From: Pratylenchus scribneri
Taxonomy: Eukaryota > Nematoda > Chromadorea > Rhabditida > Pratylenchidae
Direction of reading: 5' to 3'
Assembly (NCBI GenBank): GCA_030063045.1
Contig: JAQSEB010000040.1
Span: 496,001-560,000, forward strand
DNA length: 64,000 nucleotides
Position numbers and translations under genes: made by a program. Of this stretch, positions 11,733 through 23,931 are shown piece by piece. Below the pieces are notes generated by a model. It saw only the letters and a list, made by a program, of their open reading frames with translations, ran no database searches and was not told the origin of the DNA. Each line of letters begins with the position of its first letter. The first letter of the stretch is position 1.

Positions 11733-12110
11733 TCAAAAAAAATTTGGTTCGATCATTCGCTTCACTGGAATGCAAAGCACACAGCAAATTTTGCTTGAGG
11801 CGGTATTGTGAATTTGAATTGCCTTTGGGGGTTCGCCTTCCAACACTGCGATCCACTTGGAGATTTCTCTCCAAGTACCCCGTCCTCTTTCCATCCTGTG
11901 TAAACTTGGTGGCCGCACCGGGGCGAAGGCTCCCGGGCAGCCGCCAATTTCACAATAGGGGATCGGACACTGGCAACTCTGACCACCCGTGCAGCGCATT
12001 CCTCCGCCAAGGGCACACCGGCCAAATGATCGAAGCGAACAACGCAGAATTGGAGGGCGCTTATATAGAAAGAGGTTTTCAATGGGGCAATAATTTTATG
12101 GGAAGTAAAT
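11733..12110 (-). other. GC-rich structured island with a TATA-like box; possible ncRNA or short gene
   Basis: This stretch is far richer in G+C than its surroundings. On the minus strand a CTATATAAG box lies near 12060-12068. About 60 bases downstream an ATG at 11999 opens an 88-codon frame starting with Cys-rich CTGGQSCQCPIPYC. All three antisense or shifted frames are also open for about 90-120 codons, so coding evidence is weak. The sequence is self-complementary in places: ACTTGGAGA-TTTC-TCTCCAAGT (11848-11880 region) and a GC-rich imperfect hairpin around CACCGGGGCGAAGGCTCCCG (about 11915-11940). I could not match it to tRNA, 5S, SL, U snRNA, RNase P, MRP or SRP RNA. Confidence 0.35.
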
Positions 12111-13771
12111 AAAATCCTATTTATAATTTTAGAAGAATTTTTGTTTTTTGCAATTGTGTGGATGAAATGCGCTGAATTTTTGTACTCGGGGGTTTTCGAC
12201 GGTGCTGATCACGAATTTTGAATCAGTTTTTTGATATGACCAAGTCTCGCGCAGCTTGGCCATAACGCTATGGCCAAGTTTGTTGATTTTAGATTTCGAT
12301 GATGGAAATGTGTAATATAGGGTAATCGACAGTGCTGATTATGATGGTGATAATGGTTTTGCATTTGGTTTGAGTTTTGGCCGTGAAATATGCAAATTTT
12401 GTTATTATGGCCTAGTAGGACTATTCCGACAAAATGTGGATAATTCCACTTATCGATTTTTTGCCCGCCCTATGAGTTTACCGGCCCATCCGCCTGGTAA
12501 ATTCCAGTATTTACCGATTCCAATATCTATTGCAACATATAGACCAGTTTTGATGGAATAAAAAATATTATAATTCAAATAATATTTACATAATCCAATT
12601 AAAATCAAATCCATTATTCACATTCACAACTTCCATTTGCTATTGTTGAATAATTTGCATCTCCCTGTGCCTCTGTCCCTTTCCTCCCATTCTCTGCCAA
12701 AATTGTTCTTCCATTTTGATTATTTTCGTCAACAATTAATCCCAACTTTTGCTATAGAATTTATAGAATCTTTTAAAGTTTTTAAATATAGATTAGCGAA
12801 TTTTTACATCTGTTTTTGGGAATAACTCATTTAATTCTGAATCAATTTAAATAAAATAAATATAATTAAATAGACAACAGTCAGCTCTATAATTTTATTG
12901 CAAATTCATCAAAAAAGGTTGATTTCTTGATGAGTTATTATAAATGGCATTAAATTGGGGTGAACCATTAGGTTAAATACGAATAATTCTTCGAATTTCT
13001 TAACAATTTTATTTTGGTTTGTTGAATTTGAGTGTTAAAACTATAAAAAATGTTATTTATTTACACAAAAACCCATTTAGTGCATCGGCAAAAAATATGC
13101 ATTTTCATATAAACCCATTCTCTCTAATAAATGATCATGTATTTCTACATCTAAAGTGTAAACTTTGCAATTTGAAATTGAACAATTTTTACCATTTTAT
13201 TTTTTTTAAATTGGATTTATTTTATCATATCATTCTGTTGATAAAATTTGAAAATTGGTTGAAGAAATTCCTTAAGAATTTGGCGAGACCATAATAAATT
13301 TATAATGAATTCAAATGAATTAGATTGGAAGAATTTGCATTCGTCATATTCCATTCGACAGCCGAGTAAATGATTAATGCAGCGAAAACAACATTGGAGC
13401 AAGTTTAATTTGAATAAGTTAGGCGGCATCCACATCCAAAATGCGAGGGAGGAAATGAATGGGATGGGATGAACTCCCACCGATAGATGGGAATTTTTGA
13501 ACCGGAAAATATTGCATGTGAATGAGTTCTGGGTGAGAGCTTGGGGGCGGTAAACCCATTTTAGGTTATGTGCTCAACAACATTCCATTTCCATTCCATA
13601 TTTCCTTTCAATTCGCATACATTAATATTTCGAACAAAGTTAATAATAAAATTGGTGCGCTGGTTTTCACATTGTTCTTGAATTTTGATGAGATTGGAAA
13701 ATGCTCGATTCTCAGTCCGAGAGATATCGAAGGTCAGTTTTTATCATTTTTAAGAAATGATAATTATCATA
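12111..13771. other. Intergenic region with a short perfect hairpin
   Basis: At 12255-12278 CTTGGCCATA-ACGC-TATGGCCAAG is a perfect 10-bp inverted repeat. It is flanked by near-direct repeats TCGACGGTGCTGATCACGA and TCGACAGTGCTGATTATGA (about 12197 and 12326), perhaps the ends of a small degraded element. Open frames of 60-90 codons at 12370, 12637, 13019 and 13570 show no domain. Missing 5' exons of alp-1 could lie here, but none is recognisable. Confidence 0.4.
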
Positions 13772-14071
13772 TTTCTCTATTAGAAGCCCATGGGCTCTTA
13801 TAAATAATTTCGAAGCCACAAAAATGGCCAAAATTTTGAGTTTTTGACATTTTGGAATAACCTATATTAGATTAATCTAAAGCAAACTTTCTAAGCCGAA
13901 AAATATGGACGGAACGGCAAATTTATTTGCCAAATAGAAATTTGGCAAAAAATTACAGCAAATAAGTATGGACAAATAGAGCCCAATGCCATTAATAAAT
14001 GTTTTTTAACTTTATTATGTCAAAAGCTCAAGAGATGGGACTTCTAATAGAGGATGGGCTCTAATAAGAGT
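13772..14071. mobile_element. Palindromic MITE (TTCTAATAGAAGCCC family), copy 1
   Basis: Left arm CTATTAGAAGCCCATGGGCT followed by CTTATAAAT; right arm ACTTCTAATAGAGGATGGGC. The same arm motif forms the element at 28391-28634, so the two define a family. Confidence 0.5.
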
Positions 14072-14454
14072 AAAATACTTTAATTTATTCTTCAAAAAAT
14101 CAATGAATTTTATAAAAATTACGTGATTAAAATTGAAAATTTTTAGATCAAAAATTTTGGTTAAATCCAGCCCTTTTAATCTTATCTAAATTTTAATCTT
14201 AAATCTAAACCGTAAACCTAATTTTATATCCTAATATTTCCTCATTTTAATTGGCTTCAAAAAGGCCAAACATTCTTCACAAAAATTTCATTTAAATTCA
14301 TTTATAGTTTATGGGCAAAATAATATTATTTTCATTTTTAATTAAATTCATTTATCCTTTAAAGGAATTAGTCAAATTTTTCACAAATATTTCAATTAAA
14401 TTCAATTATAATTTATAGAAAAAATAAAATTTTCATTTTTAATTTCAATTATAG

Positions 14455-17400
14455 GAACGATCGAGCAGCAACCATTCAATCAATGGGAATTTTGTTGGAC
14501 CGTCGTAAACAACAACAAGAAAGAAAACAGGAGAATGGTCGAGAATGGAAATGGAATGATCCCACAAAATGGGACGGTGGAAAAAATGAAGAAAAGCACA
14601 ATTATGCCTATAAAGTGCCAAGGTGATTTATATATAAAGTTCAGAAATAGGAAGACACAATTCAGCTTATTCACAAATCTTAGAGCCATTTTTTGGCCAT
14701 TGTTTAATTAGACCAATTTCGGATGGCATTTTCCAATCGAAAGCCTCAAAATCCTTTAAAATTGCCATTTAATTTTTTAAAAACTGAAAATAAAATAATA
14801 AAAAAGCAATGGTAGGGAGTCATTTAGATTCGAGTTTTCCATTATGGTTTATCTTTTTTTTCATTTAATTTATTCTATTGTCGATCAACGCTATAAAATA
14901 AAATAATCTTCTTGCGATTTTTAAGACGATTTAGTGTAACAAATTAATTAATAAATAATTTTCTTATAAGGTAAAGATATATATATATAAAGAAATTAGA
15001 ACTTAAATATCCAAATTCCAAACTAAATTTGTTTTAATTTTAGTAGGTCAATTCTCAAAGGCAACAATGGCACTGTATTTGGAGAATTTGGTAAAGAGAA
15101 ATCAACAACGAAATTGCTAGATTTGAACAATAACAATTTGGAATCATTACTAAAACCAAAAGAGGAAGGAGATGATTTGAACGGTTTAAAATTGGATTTT
15201 TTGGCCATTTTTAAACCAACATTTTATAGGCAAAAGTGTGAAAAAAGGGCTTCGTTGGAAAGAGGAAGATGTTGAGGAAATTTGCCACCAGTCGGAATGG
15301 CGTAATTCATTTGTGGACTATAACAATGAGGAGGATGGACAAAACACATTCAATTGTTGCACAGTTTGTGGCGGTCGAATTTGGGCTGGAGACAAGAAAA
15401 GGTGGGAGAAAAGCTTGATTAAATTTTATGGCTACCAAAAATCTCAGCAAAAAAATTAATATGATTAATTTATTTTTGGAGAGCATTTTATATAAAATTT
15501 AATGAGCAAATTTAATTAATTACTCAGAGAAAATTATACCTAAAAACAATGAAATCTGCCTGATTTTTTCCTGTTTTGCTTTCTCTTTTCTACTAAATCC
15601 ATTAATTCCATTCTTTATAATCGCAGACTCCAAAACAGAGGCGTGATCTTAAAAGAATCTTTAATAAGGTGTATCCCATATATCCTATCGGTGGGCGAAG
15701 TTTATATTTTGAAAATTAGTGGCACTATTTATTCAACCAAACAAACCATATAAACAATTAAATTAGCCTCTTTTTTTAGAGAATTTGATATCAAAAATGA
15801 TTGAACAAATATAATTTGGCCAGAAAGTTAGCCAAAAACAATGAAATCTGTTTGATATTTGTATTAAAAACTTTATTTACAGTTCCATCAAATTCCTTAA
15901 TTATTTAATTCATCTCAACAGGGTCTTTCTTAAGCAAACATATAATATTTAAAAATTGAATTTTATTAATCAGCATTTAAGAAAAATTTAATAAATGCGA
16001 TAAGCAAATTTTATCAAATGAACACCAAAAATAAAAGAATATTTTCGTTTTGTCATTGAATTTTTTCGCACTTTCATCCATAAACCAATCCTGGAATGCC
16101 TTTCGGATGGACCATCGTCAACATTTCTTCATCATCCGGCCATTCTTCATTTTCTTCATCCACGAGAATTTCATTTTCCGATTCTTTTCTTCTTTTCCCA
16201 ATTTGCATTTCCAATTTCCGTATCGATGGAAGCCAATTTGTTCCAATCAACTTTGGTGGGAGATCTGTTTATTTTTAAATAAAAATTATAAATATTATTA
16301 ATATTTTAAAAAATCCTTTAAAAATAATTGAAAACGCCGAAATGGAAAAATTATAAAAATTTATTATTTTATGTTTAGTGCGGTTTTTTGTCGACAAAAC
16401 AAAATTCCTTTTCGATAAAATCTGATTTTTTGTCGATAAATCAGTTTTTGTTAGTTAACTTTTTCTATTTGAATCCTAGACCATATAAAGTATAAACCTT
16501 ATATCCTTTAATAGAGTTCATCGAGATGCGTCATTTGAGGTGCTGATTGTTTGGTTTGACCTAATTAAAGGGTTTTAAATTGTTTAAACCAAATTTGTGG
16601 TTTTTGGTTTATAACTTTTATGGTTTTGATTTTACCTTGTCTATCTATAGGCCTATCGTTGCGTCTCGATGAGCTTTATCGAATTGTATATTATACTTTA
16701 TACTTTATAGGATTTATGATGAAGTACAAAAATATTGTTAGATTCCCGAAAAAAAAACCGGTTTTGTGTTTTGGCCGACAAGAAAATCTTTTCTCGTTTT
16801 ATATTTTGTCATATTTTAGTGAAAATAAAATAAACAATTTAAACCGTTTTTTTGTTTAAAATTATACTTTAGCATTACTTGAATTTGAATCTAAATCAAC
16901 TATCATTATCAATCAATGCTTTTTTACGAGGTCTATCAATTTCAATTGGTTTAGTTTTATGTTCTAACTTCTGAACAATTATAATTTTTCGGCATTTTCG
17001 ATAATTTTTGAAGCAATTTACAATGATCAATTAAATAGAATCTAAGGATTACCATTATTATTGCCTCTTCGCGTCCCAAATTCAACATCGTCCGTTATTG
17101 CTCTTGCTCCCCGCCTTTTGCCCAACAAAATTGTTCCTCCGGTCCGATGGAATGCGGGACGCCATTGTTGACGAATTTGGCGTTGGTCAACACCGCCAAA
17201 AATTTGTTGTTTTGGTTGATGGTGGATTCCTCTGGTTCGACGGCGTTGAAAATTAGGCGAAAACAAAGCGCCAATTAGGCGATCCAAACGTGCACCACTG
17301 GCAGTCCGCCCTTTGTTTTGTATCGGGGACCATCTTTTAATATAAGGCAAAATTCATTTAAAAATTTTTTTTCAAAAATTTATTTTAAATTAATAAAGAG

Positions 17401-20400
17401 AAAGGACGCGCGTTAAAATTTAATTAAAAATTATTAAAAAATTAATTTTAAAAAATGTAATTAAAATTAATAAAGAAGAAGGACCCTTTTTATTAGGATA
17501 AAATTTAATTAAAAATTTATTTCACGAAAATTTAATTAACTAAAATTGGAAATTTCAATACACTTATTTTGAATAATAAGAAGGCAATTTTTGTAGAATG
17601 AGCGAGGAAGTAATTTATCATGAAAGGGGATATTGAAAAGCCTAAAATGTTCTTTATTGCCTTTTTTAATTGAATAAAATCTAATTTAATTAAAAATTTT
17701 AACCCAATTTTTAAGAAGAGCCGATCAATTTACAGTTTAATATAAATGTTGCCGGCAAAAGTGGAATTCAGGCAAAACCTCGAATTTACACACTAATTCG
17801 CCGAAGAAGCAGAGTACAAACCTAGCCCTAGACCCTAGCCCCTAACCCTAATCCCATGCTGCCGAGCCCCTAACCCTAACTCTATACTTAGTTTTTCGAA
17901 ATTCCAACTTTCTCTGCTTCTCTGACGAAAATAGTGTGTAAATTCCAGTTTTGCCTGAATTCCAGTTTTGCCGCCGACATAAATAAAAAAATTTTGAAAA
18001 TTTATATTTTAGAAGACTTTTAGGTCTTTAGAAATTGATTTGATTTTTTACTTGTAAACTATGGCTAAAAGAATAGCCCATCATTTAAAATGCTGGTATT
18101 GAATTGTCCCATTTCCAATTTTATTTAATTTAATTCTCACCTTTTCTGTCCAAAATGGGCATTCTCCAAAATTCCAATATTCTCCAAATTTCCTCCTTCT
18201 TGTCCATTCCCATTTTCAAAGTTCATTGCCGGGCCAAAATCGACACTGGCATCAATGGGCAAAAGCAATAGGCCATTGGATGTTTGAATTTGAATTAACT
18301 GAAAAAATGTCAGAAAATAAAATTAAATTCCCCCTCAATCATACCAAAAATGGTAGCCATAAAATTCCGATGGAAAAAATGGCAATTGAATTCGGCAAAA
18401 TTGCATAAATTTTATTTAGCACCATTTTTGGCAATGATGAACAAAAGGACGAAATAAATGTGGGCGGTGGCGATGAATTACTGGTTCACTGGGCCTGTTT
18501 TCGATGTGCAACCTGTGGATTGGATTTAGGTAAAATACAAGATTAAAACATATAGAAAAATTCTAATGCGACAATTTGTGACAGAAAATAGTCTAATATA
18601 CCTAGATGGATGTAAATTTGATGGTTTAATTTGGCATTTTATAGGGCATAAAATAAGCTAAGATTTTGTCTAAAGCATTAACAGATTATTGGATTTTTAA
18701 AAATTAAGCCAATAACAATTAGCCTATCAAAAAATTGGATATTTATGCGTTAATCTATCTGTAGCTGTAGATTTGAAAAAATAATTTTTAGAAATTTTGA
18801 TTTAATTTAAGATATATTATAAGATGATGGATATATTTTTATGGTTTTATAATCTTAAAAATTAATTTTAAGAGATTTTTGGCTGCGTTTTAAAGTGTTA
18901 AAATTTGGACAAAAACAATTCCAAAAAATTGTGTATTTTTGGACTTTTTTTGGTCATTACTCTCGAAATATCCGATAATGGACAATACCTTTGATATTCG
19001 ATGTTTGCTAATTTTATGCCCAATAATATGCCACATTATAAATTGATCTAACCGTTTTACAATCATTATCACTAGACCTATACATTCCAAATTCTTCTAC
19101 AGACATTGTATAAAGAAATATAAGTCATTTTAATATTTTTAAGGCGCTGAACAACAGGAAAAAGTCTTCAAAAAGAATGGACGTTTCTATTGCCAAATGC
19201 ATGGCCCAGTGGCCACTACACTAGCCGAACAGCAACAAAAATGTGGGACAAAGGGAGGAGGGAAAGGTCAAAATATTGGGCCAAAAGAAACAAAACAAAA
19301 GCCGCCTATTGAACATCCATCTTCGACGCGGATAAATCGAAGGGAATGGTGGGAGAGGAGTGCGGACGAATTCAATGGGAATAAGAAAAGGTGAATAGGG
19401 TGTCGGATGGGTTTAATGGGAATTAAAATTATTAAAAATAATTAAATTAATTTTTTAATAAAAATAATTTTTTATGCCTGTAAAACTTGGCCTCAAGCTT
19501 TAGTTATAGTATTATGATATAAAAAGAATAGGGCCCCAAATTTGTTAGGTTTTCTACCTTCAAAAATGACATTTTGCAAAACATTGTTCTAAAAATATTT
19601 TTAAATAAAATTTTAATTTTTCTCAGAACGGGGCAATTAATTATCCACAAAATCGTATTTAACACGCTCATATCTAGAGTAGTCCAAAGACGGTTTCAAA
19701 CTGGGATCTTCGGTTTCGGTTTTGCCGGATTTTTGAAAAATCCTCGGTTTCATTTTTTGAAGAATCCTCAGTTTCGTTTTATAAAACAGAATATGGGCTA
19801 CCCTAAATATATCCTAATTATAAGTCCATTGTAAACTCTGTTCTGGCCTAAACATTATCCTAAACCCAAAACTAAAATTGTAAGTTTAAGTTCCATCACA
19901 TCTTTATGGCTATTTTTATATTGTCTAAAAATGATGTTTTTTGTTTTGTTAAAAGAGCTTTGGGCAAATTCATTAAAATTAAATAATATTTCTCATTTGT
20001 GAATGGCATAAAATTTGGTTGAGAAAATTCTGCAAACTTTATAGAACCATAATCCACCAAAAGAAGATATATAATAAATAATATTCAATTCCAATGGGAA
20101 TTAATGTCTTTTTTATGCTATTTTGGCCTAGCTAATTAATTTTTGGGCCAAGAGGAACCACCAAATTTGGGTTCCATGACATTTTCCCTTTATTTAATTT
20201 AAAGATAAAGGGAAGAAAATGATGGGAAAAGGGAACAATCCTATTTTTGCCTGTGGGGGTAGAATGGGAGGAAGAAGATTAACCTTCAAGGCAAATCCAA
20301 AATTAGAAAATGGAATTTGATATTTTTGGGTGGATTAGGGCTAAAGGATGGGTGGAAAAAATTCAAACTTTGGTCAAAAAAGGAATTGGTAGTGATGTTT

Positions 20401-23400
20401 GAATTAAAGAAGATACACAAAATTGACCTTCTCAATTCCATCATAAATCAAGAATCTTGAGAATTTTTTTTGACATTTTTGTGATTTTTTGAGGAAATTT
20501 TGTGTCATTTAACCATTTCGCCTTCTTAGGAATTTTTAAAAATTTTTCTAATTTTGGCATGGATTTTTAGCATTTTTTGGAATTTTTAAAAATTTGCCAT
20601 AGAAATTTTTTAGAATTTTTTCGAATTTTTCTTTAGGAATTTTTTTGATATTTTTCAAATTTTCTTGACAATTTTTGAAATTTTATGTTCATTAATTTTA
20701 ATAATTCTCCCAAAATAAACAATCCATTTTATAAAAATTCATTTTAGAATTTTTTAAATTTAATTTTATAAATTTTTTGTTATTCCTTTGATAGTCCATT
20801 TAAAATTATAATTGCTTTTCATATAATTTATAAAATTTTTATAAAATTTAATTTATGGGATGCAAAACCCAAAAGGAAATGTATTAAAATTTTGAAAATT
20901 TTTTTTTGTGACATTTTCAAATTTTTCCATTTTAAATTTAATTTTTAATTAATTAATTTTTAAAATTTTTCCAAACACACAGTTCGACCACAATCCGCTA
21001 TTATGGTGAAGGGAACACAAAAATGATGGCCAATTTGTATAGTCCAAAAAATTTTGAGGAAGCAGAAAAACAACAAAAACAGAAGAAGATGGAAACAATG
21101 ATGACCGAAAAAATTGGAGAAAAGTCAAAATACAAAAATGGAATTAATGAAGAAAAAGGAAAATACATAAATGAAGGGAGAAAAGTGGACGAAAATGAGA
21201 GCAAAAATGAAAAATTCATAACAACAAATAAAACTGTCAAACAACGAAGCAATGGGTCATCAGTGCCATTAAAAGATGATGATGTGGATTTTTGTGAACA
21301 TTGTGGCATTGAATTGAGGTAACAATAATAAAATTAGATGCGAAATGTGCTCAGCAATCAATTTTTCAATTCAATTTTAGCTTTAAATTTAGTAATTTGT
21401 AAATTACTTTTTACCAAAAATTTGAATGAATTTTGAAGAATTAGTGTTTTTTTTGGTTGAAACTTTCAAAAATTAGAGAATCTTGATTGAAAAATTTCAA
21501 AAATTAGAATTTTTTTTTGCAAAAAATTATATCCAAATAAACAGAAAAATAGGCCAAAATTTGGCAATTTTAATTTTTTGATCATATCTTTTTTTCTATT
21601 ATGTAAAATAAATTATTTTGAAATTTAAAAAATTTATAGCTGAAGAAATTTAGAAGATACTTAAATTTCCAGTTTTATTAAAATAATATTAATATTTTTC
21701 TATATTTTCTCCAAATTTTGCAGTAATGGTTCATTGGTTTTGGCCAAAGGCCGAGCCTGGTGTCCTGAACATTTTTGTTGTGCCAATTCCGCCTGTGCCC
21801 GTTCCCTTTTGGAAAGTGGATTTGTGGAGGATCCAACACAACCAAATCGAAATTATTGCCCAAAATGCTATGAAATGTTGATTGCTCCGGTTTGCCACAA
21901 ATGTTCACTGCCATTGACCGAGGTTGGTAAAGGGGAAAAATCACAATTATGGAATTAAATGTACTAAAAAATTTAATTTTTTGGGCCATATTTTTAGACT
22001 ACAAAATTAATGGTTATTAAGTTTTTTTTTGTAAAATTTTCCATAATATTTTTCCAGAAAAGTTACCTTAAAATAGGTAATTTTATTACATTTTTCTAAT
22101 GAAATATTCCACCAAAATTGTGCCAAAATAGATAAAATAGATCAATAAATTATGTAAAAAAACATGAAATAAATAATCAAAAATATTATTTATCTGATTT
22201 TCTCATTAAATCCGATCCGATGAATACAAAAAATAGGTCAAACCTTAAAAATTCACTTCCTAGGAATATTTTGGATGCCAAAAATAAGTGAATATGATCT
22301 TATTTTAGTCATTGCTCTTTTATGAGATTATTCACAAATTACAAATACTACAAATCCACATGCTAAATATTGTCATTGGGCTTACTAAAGCTACTTTCAT
22401 TCACAAAAAGGATCCGATACGTCGGAGTCTAATAGAGTAGAATTTTTGAGTACGTTCAAAAAATTTTTTCAACCTGACCAAAAGTAATAATTTTAGTACC
22501 AAAAGATAGAGGACACTTTTGTGCATCGGATAGTATTAATTTGACGATTTTCTGACCTTTGACTCCGACGCATCGGATCCATATATGTGTGAACGTGGCT
22601 TAAATAAATTAGACAAAAAAATAATACCAACATCGTGCGCGGTCAATTCCACAATAGTGCAAATGTGAGCGTTTTCGACTTATAATAAATCAGAAACCGT
22701 CTTTAGACCCTACAAACCTTATACCAATTTGTAGATCTCATCGAGACTTATCGAATTGTATATAATTTGTCATCGTTTGGGCTAAAATTAAAGAGTTTAA
22801 AATCAAAGATTGGAAAAATGGTTTAACTCTTTAATTTTGGGCCAAAACTGGGCATTTTATATACCATTCGATGCGTTTCGATGAGATCTACAAATTGGTA
22901 TAAGGTTTATGGGATCTAAAAACGGTTTCTGATTTAATAGAAGTCGAAAATGCTCACATTTGCACTATTGTGGAATTGACCTAGCACCTGCCAATACCAA
23001 CATTCATGCCTTGTATTCCTATTTAACCATAGTAAATAAAATCGATAGTCAACCTTATCTTTAAAAAAATATGTAATTTTGATGCATATAAATTTTATAA
23101 ATTCCAAAAACCCATTAAATTTCAAAATTTAACAATATTTAAAGTCCTGTCTGAATGCGCTTGGCCAAAAATGGCATCCCGACTGTTTTTGTTGCGCACA
23201 TTGCCTCAAACCATTTGGCACCCGCTCATTCTTTGTTGAGAATGGAAAGCCGTATTGCGAAAATGGTAGAAAATTCTTTTCAAATTATTAAATAAAAAAT
23301 AATTTTTAGATTGGAATCAATTATTCACGGAAAAATGTGCGGAATGTTTAGAGCCGATTAAAGTTGGCCAGAAATGGCTTGAAGCACTCGGAGGGCGTTC

Positions 23401-23931
23401 CTTCCATGCTGGCTGCTTCAAATGCACCGTAAGGGCAAAAATTAAAATAAAAAGGAAATTATTTAATCTATTTTTGGAAGAATTTTTTATTCGTAACTAT
23501 AACTTATTATTTTTATGGCAATTAATTTTTATGATATAATTTGGCCATAATGAATTAATGAAATTAAGCTTACAATTCTTTTTTAGACAAGCTTAATTTT
23601 GGTCAAAATATGTATAAAGGTTATAAAAAGGAATCTGCTTTGGCAAAATTTTATGGCCTCAAAAATGCCAATTTTCCAATAGAAATGCTAAAAAAATTTC
23701 ATTGACAAAAATAATAATTTTAGGATGAAAAATGCCAATTTTCCGTCATTAAATTTTTATTCAAAAAATTTTGTTAAAATAGTAATTTTAGGGTGCAATT
23801 TCCAAAAATAAATATCCAAAAATTTATTTCAGACTTGTCGAATAACATTGGAAGGGAAAACATTCTTTGAACGAGAGCAGCGTCCATATTGCCGTGCGCA
23901 TGCTTGCCAACAAGCAACGAAGCGAATTTAA
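14455..23931 (+). CDS. alp-1: ALP/Enigma-type LIM domain protein (alp-1 orthologue), 5' end not found
   Basis: Ten exons join in frame: 14455-14622, 15047-15183, 15230-15401, 18420-18529, 19144-19390, 20983-21318, 21724-21922, 23145-23265, 23310-23428, 23833-23931 (stop TAA), giving 568 residues plus a missing start. Exon 14455 begins in mid-codon, so at least one upstream exon exists. There are four LIM domains. The first (CTVC ... HWACFRCATC ... FYCQMH) is split over three exons. The other three are contiguous at the C-terminus: CEHC/HFCC/CPKC, CHKC/WHPDC/CAHC/YCEND and CAEC/FHAGC/CTTC/YCRAH. The last three match the Enigma/Zasp arrangement, and C. elegans ALP-1 isoforms also combine one separate LIM with three terminal ones. 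Such proteins bind alpha-actinin at muscle dense bodies and stabilise actin attachment. The PDZ domain expected upstream was not found. A Lys/Glu-rich linker separates LIM1 from LIM2. Confidence 0.88.
16074..18298 (-). CDS. Antisense gene nested in an alp-1 intron, unknown function
   Basis: On the minus strand, inside the alp-1 intron 15402-18419, three exons join in frame: 18226-18141 (ATG at 18226), 17333-17053 and 16264-16074 (stop TGA), giving 185 residues. A good acceptor (tttttcag) opens the first exon at 18298, consistent with trans-splicing before the ATG. The N-terminus is Asn/Gly/Glu-rich. The middle is strongly basic with Arg/Gln clusters (QRRRTRGIHHQPKQQ, GKRRGARA) and TASGARLDRLIGALFSP. 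The C-terminus is acidic (DEENEEWPDDEEML) and ends HPKGIPGLVYG. This suggests a nucleic-acid-binding or adaptor protein, but I recognise no family. Agreement of three splice phases and the exon-only composition support a real gene; its promoter would overlap the alp-1 LIM1 exon at 18420. Confidence 0.6.
16480..16715. mobile_element. Degenerate palindromic MITE (GTAGATCTCATCGAGACGC family)
   Basis: Left arm has CATATAAAGTATAAACCTTATA and TTCATCGAGATGCGTC; right arm has GCGTCTCGATGAGCTTTATC and GAATTGTATATTATACTTTA. It lies in the same alp-1 intron as the nested gene and is more decayed than the copies at 22641 and 25641. Confidence 0.55.
17745..17983. mobile_element. Palindromic MITE with CCCTAA-like centre
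   Basis: Inverted arms: GGCAAAAGTGGAATTCAGGC ... AATTTACACACTA at the left, and TAGTGTGTAAATTCC ... GCCTGAATTCCAGTTTTGCC at the right. The centre holds several CCCTAG / CCCTAA units. It lies in the intron between two exons of the nested antisense gene. Confidence 0.7.
22641..22980. mobile_element. Palindromic MITE (GTAGATCTCATCGAGAC family), full copy in an alp-1 intron
   Basis: The outermost repeats are GGTCAATTCCACAATAGTGC (left) and GCACTATTGTGGAATTGACC (right), a perfect 20-base inverted pair. Further inward the arms contain TTTTCGACTT, AACCTTATACCAATTTGTAG and ATCTCATCGAGAC with inverted partners. Nearly the whole 340 bp can fold into one hairpin. There is no ORF. Confidence 0.85.

Noticed and set aside
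11730..11770. tRNA-like GGTTCGATCATTC box B
   Set aside because: No matching box A, acceptor stem or anticodon arm at the right spacing.
17815..17885. Possible interstitial telomere (CCCTAA units)
   Set aside because: Units are few, irregular and enclosed by inverted arms, and nematode telomeres are normally TTAGGC.
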